A DNA stretch of 64,000 nt from UBA4782 sp034429195. Lineage in GTDB: Bacteria > Chloroflexota > Anaerolineae > Anaerolineales > Anaerolineaceae. The stretch spans positions 1-64,000 of the forward strand of contig DAOUGQ010000006.1 of NCBI GenBank assembly GCA_034429195.1, read 5' to 3'. The translations under genes were made by a program, and so were the position numbers. The notes beneath the pieces were generated by a model. That model searched no databases and was not told the DNA's origin. It was given only the letters and a program-made list of their open reading frames with translations. Shown piece after piece: positions 15,200-23,538 of this stretch. The stretch's first letter is position 1; the number at the start of each line of letters is the position of its first letter.

Positions 15200-17581
15200 T
15201 TACTCTGCTTTACGTAATGTTATGTGATGAGGACCTAGTCCACGTACAGTAATGGTTTCTCCTGAAGGAAAGGTAATGTCAGATTCTTCCTTCTTGCGAG
15301 TAATGGTCATTCCTTTATATTTTACTGTAACTGGCCAGGGAAAAGGGTTCTCTCCTGATATATCCACCTGACCATCTCCAAGTTTCTGAATACCAATCCC
15401 ATTCAGAAACAAACCAACAGGTGCAAGACCATTTAATGTATTTATTTTCCCGCCTGCCAAACCAGTCTCTGTATCAAAATAATCAGCAGTTTGCAGGCTT
15501 TGATTAATTTGTAGCACAATCGCAGACATAATTCTAGTAATTATTTCTGCGGATTCCATTTGATGATGATAGGTGAGCATCCCCTGGATAACGGGCAATA
15601 CCCATGGTAATTGGCAAACCAGATCAGCCACACCATCTGGCAAAAGGGAATCAGGGGTGGTCAAAGGTAAACCGAATTCTCGTAAATAACGAGGCATGAT
15701 CTGCTTTTCGATCAAAGCATCAGCAAGAGAAGCAGGGACAAGTTCTGCCCATAAAGGGAGAAACAGTGATATATCCTCTGCCCTATAATCCTGGGTCATT
15801 ACCTGTATCCGGTCGTTATCACCTGCACCTTTAACAACGATTTGATCGATGGACAAAAAGACTTTAGAAGAAATCGCCAATCCTTTATTTTTATTCCAGG
15901 TAAAAGCATCTGGAGCTATTATTTCCGAGATTGACTTTTTCTTTTCAGATTTCCCTTTTATCGTGACACTGATCTGATGTGTACCTGTATCAGCAGCACG
16001 GATTGAGATCACTGGTCTCCCTGGTTCTGAAAACTGCCTGTTACACGGAATAGTGCCATTCCCAGTGATCGAACCCAATCGATGACCAGCGACGCATTTA
16101 TGGGTTTGATAATCGATATACTGGGGCTTACAGGTCTGCGGATCGAAAAATTTCTCCATTGACGAATTTATCTGGTTGATTCTTTCCAGTAGCCAGGTTG
16201 CATTATTCTCATCCTTACGGTTTAGGGCAGTTGCATAAAGCAATGAACACTCACGATATAGCATGGCTGCAAGGGAAGGTGATTCAAAATGGTGCAGGCG
16301 ATATTCGCGGGATTGTACAAAAGTCTTCTCCATAACAGGTGAAGTTTCTATTCCTGTCTGTAATGGATGATCCCATTCTGGGAAGCCATCCTGGTCATGA
16401 TCGTGGATAGGTGAGAACCAGCATTGAATAAATCGAAGCAGCTCGTAAAAATATTTTTCGCGCAGTTTGAGCGATGGAGATGCCTGTTCGATCTGCCAGC
16501 AGCAATAAACCAGTAGTGGTTGAGCTAAGAATTGACTGCGTTGCCCTCCAGCGCCAATGAATAGATCCGAGTAGCCATCTATTTGAATTGACTGTAAAAC
16601 TTTTTCAAGCACGCTGCTGCCGACTTCTGGAGCACCTGGGAGAATCAGGTTCAACCAGTAACTCAAGCCAAGTGGAGTGATATTGCTCCAACCCGGGTCG
16701 CAATCCTGACCATCACCACGGGAGGAGTAGCCAAGACCGGGAACACGGCTACTGATTATCGCCGGAAAGTGATCCAGAGTGCGGTGAAATAACCCAAAAG
16801 CTTCTTTCTGGCTGAGTGCGAAAGCAAGATCCCAATTCAAATCCCCTGTAATGATGTCTACTGTCTGGCGGGTGTTTTGCATTTCAAGACGAGAGATTTC
16901 TGCATCCCACGGGCGGGTGGTTAACCTACGTGCCAGATCGAATGATTGTTCCTGCTCACGCAATCCAGCTACTGCCCAGGTCAGCCTGCGGGTTTGCCCT
17001 GCTTCCAATTCCAATGATACTGAAAGTGATGGGATGGTAGTATGAGAAGCTATTGGGCTACCTGTAAGATAACAAACTGGAGTAAGTTTCCCTGCACGTC
17101 CTGTTAGAACATATCCGGGACCCATTGGATATACAAGCATGCTCTGCCCTTCACCAAGTGGATTCAGCAACCCAGCCCACTCGAAAGTAAGACTTTCTGG
17201 TTCGCTGGTTCTATTGATGAAAGTAACCCTTCCGGATAAGCCATTTGATTCAGGAACCCAATATTCAAGCTGTACCTCTATACCAGGAAATGGAAAACAG
17301 GAGAGAAGAACATAATTGGGTGCAAATTTTCTCAGAAAGAGAGGGCTAGAAAATGCGAAGGGATCCGAAAGGCGAATTCCTTGCCTGACGAAACGGGGGA
17401 AAAAGCGGATCCGCTTAACCCGTAGTCCATACGTGGTTTGGATGGTGATAATGTTGTTGTCATTCTGATCACAGAGTAATTCCCAAACCTGATCACCACA
17501 AATATTTGGTGAACAAAAACGTGCATCTGCAGCCAGGTTAATTTTATATCCGGGTTTGAAGGGAACTTTCCAATCACGCAT
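15200..17581 (-). CDS. Large glycosidase-like protein (beta-sandwich plus alpha/alpha-barrel)
   Basis: 793 aa, no signal peptide, apparently cytoplasmic. Residues about 1-240 are beta-rich, with features such as GLSGRVTFINRT. About 250-720 resemble the (alpha/alpha)6 barrel of GH63/GH37-like hydrolases, with acidic motifs RGDGQDCDPGWSN and HDQDGFPEWDHPLQTG typical of such active sites. The C-terminus is a short beta module. The substrate cannot be deduced; a storage or envelope oligosaccharide is possible. It heads an operon with two DarA-like genes. The promoter is unusual: TTGACC and TAAAAT lie 17 bases apart, with only nine bases between TAAAAT and ATG 17581 and no ribosome-binding site, which implies a leaderless transcript. 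Confidence 0.65.
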   Translation of the reverse strand: MRDWKVPFKPGYKINLAADARFCSPNICGDQVWELLCDQNDNNIITIQTTYGLRVKRIRFFPRFVRQGIRLSDPFAFSSPLFLRKFAPNYVLLSCFPFPGIEVQLEYWVPESNGLSGRVTFINRTSEPESLTFEWAGLLNPLGEGQSMLVYPMGPGYVLTGRAGKLTPVCYLTGSPIASHTTIPSLSVSLELEAGQTRRLTWAVAGLREQEQSFDLARRLTTRPWDAEISRLEMQNTRQTVDIITGDLNWDLAFALSQKEAFGLFHRTLDHFPAIISSRVPGLGYSSRGDGQDCDPGWSNITPLGLSYWLNLILPGAPEVGSSVLEKVLQSIQIDGYSDLFIGAGGQRSQFLAQPLLVYCCWQIEQASPSLKLREKYFYELLRFIQCWFSPIHDHDQDGFPEWDHPLQTGIETSPVMEKTFVQSREYRLHHFESPSLAAMLYRECSLLYATALNRKDENNATWLLERINQINSSMEKFFDPQTCKPQYIDYQTHKCVAGHRLGSITGNGTIPCNRQFSEPGRPVISIRAADTGTHQISVTIKGKSEKKKSISEIIAPDAFTWNKNKGLAISSKVFLSIDQIVVKGAGDNDRIQVMTQDYRAEDISLFLPLWAELVPASLADALIEKQIMPRYLREFGLPLTTPDSLLPDGVADLVCQLPWVLPVIQGMLTYHHQMESAEIITRIMSAIVLQINQSLQTADYFDTETGLAGGKINTLNGLAPVGLFLNGIGIQKLGDGQVDISGENPFPWPVTVKYKGMTITRKKEESDITFPSGETITVRGLGPHHITLRKAE

Positions 17582-17590
17582 ATCGTATTG

Positions 17591-17619
17591 ATTTTACGTT
17601 ACGTTTTCCGCAGGGTCAA
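17591..17619 (-). promoter_or_regulatory. Promoter of the glycosidase/DarA operon, leaderless type
   Basis: On the minus strand TTGACC (17619-17614), a 17-base spacer and TAAAAT (17596-17591) are followed after nine bases by ATG 17581, so the transcript should start within one to three bases of the start codon. Confidence 0.65.
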
Positions 17620-17685
17620 ACGAAACAGTAAAGTGTGCTAAAATTTTATTATTAAAAAACTTGAATAAATGGTAAAGAACCAAAA

Positions 17686-20600
17686 ATGACGTCAGAATTA
17701 GATCGACCAGAAAAATCCTCTGAAAATGAGGAAAATTTTGAAGAAAAAAAAGATAATACTGAAGAAAAATCCTCTCCAGGTGGACGGATTCGAAAAATAT
17801 TATCTGAAACTGAACCTGAAGAAGCTGGTCTGCCTGAGTATCCCATTATTACTCCAGAAGAGCCCACGAAACCCAATTTGGGGAACAATTCAATTCCCGC
17901 ACCTTTCGAAAATCGTTCGATCTTTCAGAATGGTTCTTCAATACGACCTGTTGAGAATTGTGAAGAAATATCAGAGAATGAAGATATTTCTGAGCAGCCC
18001 AAAAGTGAAGCAGGCATTAACTCTTTGGATTTAAGTGCTGACTTTTGGGAAGATGAATCGGACGAAGATAAGACTACGGCAAATATCAGTAATGATGAAA
18101 CCATTCCTCCAGATATCACGCCAACCCGATCTTCAGAGCTCCCTCATTATGTAGAAACCATAGATTCTGATGCCACGCGGGTGACTCGCGCAGCATATGG
18201 AACCGGCTCTTCGGATATAGGAAGAAGAGGCTACACGACAAATGGTATTCCTCCTCGTAAGGGAATTCCTCAACCATCACAAATTCAATCACAGGTCACT
18301 CCTCAACCCAAGCCTTCTGTCCAGGTAAAAAAGATTCCACCTGCGGAGAGGCAACAACCTGTCTATCGTCCAGCTCCCCAACCAATTCGACAGGAACGGA
18401 AAACGCCCATACCACCTGTAAAACAGAAAAAGAAAAAGAAGTCGTTTGGATGCTTTGTTCAAATGATGATTATTTGTTTCTTTATAGTCATCGGCATCCT
18501 GATTGCTGGGATTTCATACGGTGTGTTCCGTTATTATCAAGTCGCTTCGACATTGCCTGATGTGGCAACCCTCCGTGAAAGAGCGTCGCAATTCGAAACG
18601 ACTCGAATTTTAGATCGAAATGGAAATTTACTCTATGAAGTACTCGACCCAAATGCTGGTCGAAGAACCTACGTAAAACTGGACCAGATAAGCCCTAATG
18701 TGATCGCCGCTACATTAGCGACCGAAGATAAGGATTTCTACAATAATCCTGGTTTCGATCCAATTGCGATTGCACGTGCATTATGGCAGAACTATACATC
18801 CGGTGAGGTTGTATCGGGGGCATCTACTATCACGCAACAGCTTGCGCGCCTGGTTTTGATGACCCAGGAAGAACGATATGAGATCAGTGCAAACCGAAAA
18901 GCTCGTGAGATTATCCTGGCTGCAGAAATCACCCGGCGTTACACGAAGGACGAAATCCTAGAGTTGTACCTTAACGAGATTTATTACAGTAATCAAGCAT
19001 ATGGAATTCAGGCTGCAGCGGAAACATATTTTAATACTTCTGCTGCAGATCTAACGATCGGGCAGGCGGCTTTTTTGGCTGGGTTACCTCAAGGTCCTGG
19101 AGTGTATGATATTTTTACCAATCGCGAAGCGACTCTGGAACGGTCAAAACAGGTATTGGTATTGATGTACACTCTCAGTCAGGAGAGGAATTGTATCGAT
19201 ATTCCTACCAATGGAACAAATGTATGCCTGGATGCTGCTGGAGCTGCTCAGGCTGCAGAAGAGATTGAAAAATATCCATTCAAACAAGCAGATAATTCGA
19301 TCAGATTTCCCCATTGGGTTTTTTACATCCAGTCATTGCTTGAAGCGCAATATGATTCGCAAACAATCTACCGTTCTGGATTCACCGTATACACTACTCT
19401 TGACCCTGATCTGCAAGAGTTTGCACAACAAACCGTCACCAATCAGGTGAATAACCTGGTTGAAAATCATGCAACCGATGGGGCGCTGGTTGCCATCAGG
19501 CCATCGACAGGTGAAATTCTGGCAATGGTTGGCTCTGCAGACTTTTACAATGAAGCTATTTCCGGTCAGGTAAATATGGCGGTCAGTCCACGACAACCAG
19601 GGTCATCCATCAAACCCCTGACCTATGCTGCTGCATTTGAAAAAGGTTGGACACCATCGACGCTAATCTGGGATGTGCCAACCGATTTTCCACCTTCTGG
19701 TGACCCTTCAGATACGCGACCTCCCTACCAACCTGTGAACTATGATGGCAGATTCCACGGACCAGTAACGGTAAGAACTGCTTTGGCTAATTCTTTGAAT
19801 ATCCCGGCAGTGAAAACACTTCAGTACATTGGAATATACGACGATCCTAATACACCTGAAGCAGATGGTTTCATTAATTTTGCTAAAAGAATGGGCATTT
19901 CCACCCTAACCCGGGATGATTATGGACTTTCTCTTACCCTGGGTGGTGGCGATGTTTCTTTGTTGGAACTAACCAGTGCTTTTGGAGTGTTTGCTAATAG
20001 CGGTGTGCGCATGGCACCTGTTGCCATTTTAAGAATTGTCGATTCTGATGGTAATGAGGTCTACTCCTATAATACACCGCAAGGAGAGCAGGTAATTCGC
20101 ACAGAGCATGCATATTTGATCAGTGATATCCTCTCAGATAACAATGCTCGTGCTATGATGTTTGGGACCAACTCATTACTCAACCTTCCATTTAGAGTAG
20201 CTGCAAAAACAGGTACTACGAATGACTTCCGAGACAACTGGACATTAGGATATACCCCTGACCTGGTTGTGGGTGTCTGGGTTGGAAACGCAGATTACAC
20301 TCCCATGCAGAATACCACAGGGATGACAGGAGCTGCGCCGATCTGGTCTGATTTTATGCAATATGCCATTACCAAACTGACCGGTGGAATTCCAACTGCT
20401 TTTTATCGACCAAATACTATTGTAGATCGTGTGATTTGTTCAGTCTCTGGAACCGAACCTTCTGAATGGTGCCCTGAACAGCGAGGTGAATCATATGCCA
20501 TCGATCAGCTACCTCTTCCTAAAGAAAATGATCTATGGCAGAAAGTCAATATCGATACCTGGACGGGACTTCTGGCTTCTCCTTATTGCTCAGATTATAC

Positions 20601-21195
20601 CGAAGAGAAACTGGCGATCAATGTCACGGATCCTTATGCTATCCGATGGATAAAAGAATCAAGTGATGGAACAAACTGGGCGGAAAATTTAGGATTTGAG
20701 CAACCATTTTTCTTCCGACCGAGCCGCGAATGCAAGGATACCGACGCAAGGCCACATATTGAGTTCGCAGGTATCTCGTATGGGCAGACGATTGAATCCT
20801 CACCATTGGATATCTATGCCATTATTGATGCAACGGAGAATTTTGCCAGCTACCGGTTGGAATTCGGATATGGAGATGATCCTTCAAACTGGAAAGTATT
20901 AAAAGAGGATAACAACCGGTTCAATCAGCCCGAATTGATCTATACATGGGATTTATCGACTTTGACGAAAGATACCATTACACTTAGAATCTATGTCGAA
21001 TCTACGGTAGGCACTTATGCAGAAAAAAGAATTACTCTCAAATTAAAGTTACCTACTCCTACACCCACTGAAACCTTATTGCCTACATTGACACCTACAA
21101 TTACTCCCACTCCGACTGTAACGATTGCTCCTCCAGAAGAAACTGCAACCCTGGAACCACCATCCGATACACCGGAGAGCCAACCAACCCATTAA
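17686..21195 (+). CDS. Class A penicillin-binding protein (PBP1A-type transglycosylase/transpeptidase)
   Basis: 1169 aa. A long acidic, disordered cytoplasmic region (1-245) precedes one membrane helix (about 252-275). The GT51 glycosyltransferase follows (about 310-490) with ATEDKDFY carrying the catalytic Glu and ASTITQQLARL. The transpeptidase (about 570-900) has GSSIKP (SxxK, near 637), a SLN motif and AKTGTT (near 839). A further C-terminal domain follows, with a Thr/Pro-rich tail (about 1125-1169). It polymerises and crosslinks peptidoglycan outside the membrane. The acidic cytoplasmic tail, far longer than usual, may be a regulatory or docking site. Its 3' end overlaps the convergent next gene by four bases. 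Confidence 0.95.
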   Translation: MTSELDRPEKSSENEENFEEKKDNTEEKSSPGGRIRKILSETEPEEAGLPEYPIITPEEPTKPNLGNNSIPAPFENRSIFQNGSSIRPVENCEEISENEDISEQPKSEAGINSLDLSADFWEDESDEDKTTANISNDETIPPDITPTRSSELPHYVETIDSDATRVTRAAYGTGSSDIGRRGYTTNGIPPRKGIPQPSQIQSQVTPQPKPSVQVKKIPPAERQQPVYRPAPQPIRQERKTPIPPVKQKKKKKSFGCFVQMMIICFFIVIGILIAGISYGVFRYYQVASTLPDVATLRERASQFETTRILDRNGNLLYEVLDPNAGRRTYVKLDQISPNVIAATLATEDKDFYNNPGFDPIAIARALWQNYTSGEVVSGASTITQQLARLVLMTQEERYEISANRKAREIILAAEITRRYTKDEILELYLNEIYYSNQAYGIQAAAETYFNTSAADLTIGQAAFLAGLPQGPGVYDIFTNREATLERSKQVLVLMYTLSQERNCIDIPTNGTNVCLDAAGAAQAAEEIEKYPFKQADNSIRFPHWVFYIQSLLEAQYDSQTIYRSGFTVYTTLDPDLQEFAQQTVTNQVNNLVENHATDGALVAIRPSTGEILAMVGSADFYNEAISGQVNMAVSPRQPGSSIKPLTYAAAFEKGWTPSTLIWDVPTDFPPSGDPSDTRPPYQPVNYDGRFHGPVTVRTALANSLNIPAVKTLQYIGIYDDPNTPEADGFINFAKRMGISTLTRDDYGLSLTLGGGDVSLLELTSAFGVFANSGVRMAPVAILRIVDSDGNEVYSYNTPQGEQVIRTEHAYLISDILSDNNARAMMFGTNSLLNLPFRVAAKTGTTNDFRDNWTLGYTPDLVVGVWVGNADYTPMQNTTGMTGAAPIWSDFMQYAITKLTGGIPTAFYRPNTIVDRVICSVSGTEPSEWCPEQRGESYAIDQLPLPKENDLWQKVNIDTWTGLLASPYCSDYTEEKLAINVTDPYAIRWIKESSDGTNWAENLGFEQPFFFRPSRECKDTDARPHIEFAGISYGQTIESSPLDIYAIIDATENFASYRLEFGYGDDPSNWKVLKEDNNRFNQPELIYTWDLSTLTKDTITLRIYVESTVGTYAEKRITLKLKLPTPTPTETLLPTLTPTITPTPTVTIAPPEETATLEPPSDTPESQPTH

Positions 21196-23459
21196 GTTTT
21201 TTGTTGAGTGAAAATTGAGAGCTGCTGTGGCTGTTCCCAACGAAGTGGATCAGTATCCAGTAGCTCTTTCCATTCTTCCAGGGTTATGCCAGGGCGTGAC
21301 GCCAGCGAGCGAATATGGCGGAACTTAATGAAATGCCAGCCTGAGGCAGCCAGTTCAGCAAGGCGAGGATTTTTTTTTAATTTATAAGAGAGTAAATTAC
21401 TACGACTACCGGGGATAACTATTGCTCCTCGTTCAGCATCATTTGAGCAAGTTTTCAAAATATGACTGAGGCAAGCATGAGATTGAATAAAATATCGGAA
21501 AAGGATCTCTTCATCTTGAGTAATCCAATCAAGATAATCAGGCTCTGAATGAAAAGACAATCCAAATTTCTGTGCACTGTTGATCAGAGTCTGTAGTATT
21601 TTGATCTCGTCTATTTCTCTAGCTTGAGGCATTTCATCAGGAAGAATTCGCCAGATTTCTGGTGAATCAGGGTCATTTCTGGCATAAGAATGGATGATCA
21701 TTTCAACCAGTTCCAGCGAAGGTGTTAGAAGGCCTGGAAATATTAAATTTAGTTTTCCTTCCAATGCTTTTTTGCTGACTTGTTGTTCTTTTTGAAGAAT
21801 CGACCTGATTGCTCTTTCGATCCGATCTGAAAGAGATTCTTCCATTCCGTTTGGTTCATTTTCTAGCCAATACAATCCAGTCTCCTGATTCTTAGCGGTG
21901 GATTCGTATCGATGAAATGTGGTGCGCGTTGTAAACACCTGGCTGAATTGATTATGTATAAATGTAATCTGGTTGAAGGGTAATTCTCTTTGACCTTTTG
22001 CCAAAGAGCTATCCTGAACCAGATGCAGCATACCAGCAGAGAATAATGATGCATAGGTGGATGGCTCAGCCCTTTTCAGCAGGCAATTTATAAATCCTTC
22101 ACGAATAGATTTGTCAAGATCCTGTTTCATATCAGAAGGTTCATGCAACGGGCCAGTTACCCATTGGAACTGGCTGATCTGGGTTTCTTCCTGATAAGCA
22201 AAGCCATTGAGTCTCAAGCTGTTATTTTCCGAGGCTGAAAAAATAGCAGTCAGGAAACCCGGGTTGAATTCTTCTGCTATAGTAAAAATGGGGATCTCTG
22301 ATGGAAGGTGTGCCTGAAGTGCTTGAAAAATGCTTGATAGAGCGTTCGCATGCCACTGCCAGGTATACCGCTTTCGATGAAAGGATCCTTTGAGTGGGAT
22401 CACAGCTTCATTTCCCCATATCCATCCTGACCATAGAGCTGAATATGTCCAGAATGGCTGATTAGGTCGGGGTAGGATAGAAATGATTGCGGCGGGTATG
22501 TTCTCTGTGTTCAATGGTAGCAGGTCTCGTAGTCTTCCCTCAAAAAGGGTTATGCCAGGCTCGATGTTCTTGGTGTTTTGGAAGGATTGCACAGAGACTG
22601 GTATGGAAGGATATTGCCAGCCTGCTGCGAGTTCTTCAAGCTTCTGCCATAAATTTACTTCACGATATTCATTAGGAATGGAAAGTTGTTTTGGACGGGT
22701 ACGACTTGCAGGGTGACTCCAGAGCATATTCCCTTCGTCACATAACAAAATGAAAAGAGCCCATAAAAGTGCTTTGCGTCTGGGAGGTAAATCGAGCCCT
22801 TGAATCTTGTTAAGAAGAGTAAAAAGAAAACTCAACTGGCGTGGCTGGTAAGTATCAACAGCTTCCTGTGCACCCTCCCGCGAATCTTCGTCTCCATCAC
22901 TAACTATCTGCATGGCACGAGCCCTGTGCAAGGCATCATTCCTGTTTCGCACCAAAACATCCTGGTCTGTTTGTAGGAAAGTTGTTTCGCCCTCCCAACG
23001 ACAGAATGGGCAACGGATGAGCTTCGCATAAGGAGAAATCTCCCCTCGGCGCCAGTAATATTCATTGGCAGGAACCTTTTGCTGACAGTTTGGGCAAATA
23101 GAATCATAAAATGCTTGAAGGGAAGTTTCCAATCTTTCTGTACCGCGTTTTTGTGAAGCCAAATCAGCCAACACAGCTTGAAAATCCTGAGAAGTTGGTG
23201 ATTCGGCGAGCAATTTAAGAAGTAGCCGTGTGATAGGATTGTTACAGGCAACAAGCACTCGATACCCTGACTGAGATGCTTCAAGGGCAGGTAGAGGTGA
23301 AGAACAAAAAGGATCTAGAATAAGGCTGTTGGCAGGTATATTTCGTTTAAGCCAGGTAGAAAACATGCCTGGAGGAATGGCGGGAAAATACCTTCCAAGG
23401 GGGAGGGGTGAAGGCTCAGAAGAATCCGGTCGAATATATGGCTGCCAGTATTTTTCCAT
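21192..23459 (-). CDS. Degenerate DNA-methyltransferase-like protein (DUF1156-like) with CxxC zinc motif
   Basis: 755 aa. Near residue 46 LILDPFCSSPLPALEASQSG and VLVACNNPITRLLL copy the SAM-binding layout DPFxGSGTxxLEAxxxG plus DxNP of N4/N6 DNA methyltransferases, but DPFCSSP lacks the glycines. A CPNC/CPFC pair (about 120-155) looks like a zinc ribbon, also present in DUF1156-type enzymes. Where those carry the catalytic DPPY, this protein reads ISILPRPNQPFWTY (about 327-340), so the catalytic motif is lost. It probably binds rather than methylates (inference). It is not flanked by restriction genes. It is convergent with the PBP gene and precedes no obvious operon partner. Confidence 0.6.
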   Translation of the reverse strand: MEKYWQPYIRPDSSEPSPLPLGRYFPAIPPGMFSTWLKRNIPANSLILDPFCSSPLPALEASQSGYRVLVACNNPITRLLLKLLAESPTSQDFQAVLADLASQKRGTERLETSLQAFYDSICPNCQQKVPANEYYWRRGEISPYAKLIRCPFCRWEGETTFLQTDQDVLVRNRNDALHRARAMQIVSDGDEDSREGAQEAVDTYQPRQLSFLFTLLNKIQGLDLPPRRKALLWALFILLCDEGNMLWSHPASRTRPKQLSIPNEYREVNLWQKLEELAAGWQYPSIPVSVQSFQNTKNIEPGITLFEGRLRDLLPLNTENIPAAIISILPRPNQPFWTYSALWSGWIWGNEAVIPLKGSFHRKRYTWQWHANALSSIFQALQAHLPSEIPIFTIAEEFNPGFLTAIFSASENNSLRLNGFAYQEETQISQFQWVTGPLHEPSDMKQDLDKSIREGFINCLLKRAEPSTYASLFSAGMLHLVQDSSLAKGQRELPFNQITFIHNQFSQVFTTRTTFHRYESTAKNQETGLYWLENEPNGMEESLSDRIERAIRSILQKEQQVSKKALEGKLNLIFPGLLTPSLELVEMIIHSYARNDPDSPEIWRILPDEMPQAREIDEIKILQTLINSAQKFGLSFHSEPDYLDWITQDEEILFRYFIQSHACLSHILKTCSNDAERGAIVIPGSRSNLLSYKLKKNPRLAELAASGWHFIKFRHIRSLASRPGITLEEWKELLDTDPLRWEQPQQLSIFTQQKT

Positions 23460-23538
23460 TCTGCTTATCAGTATAGCGAGTTTAGAATGAAAAAGCCATT
23501 GCTATTACTTACCAGTAAAAGTTGTGGGAAAGGAATAG

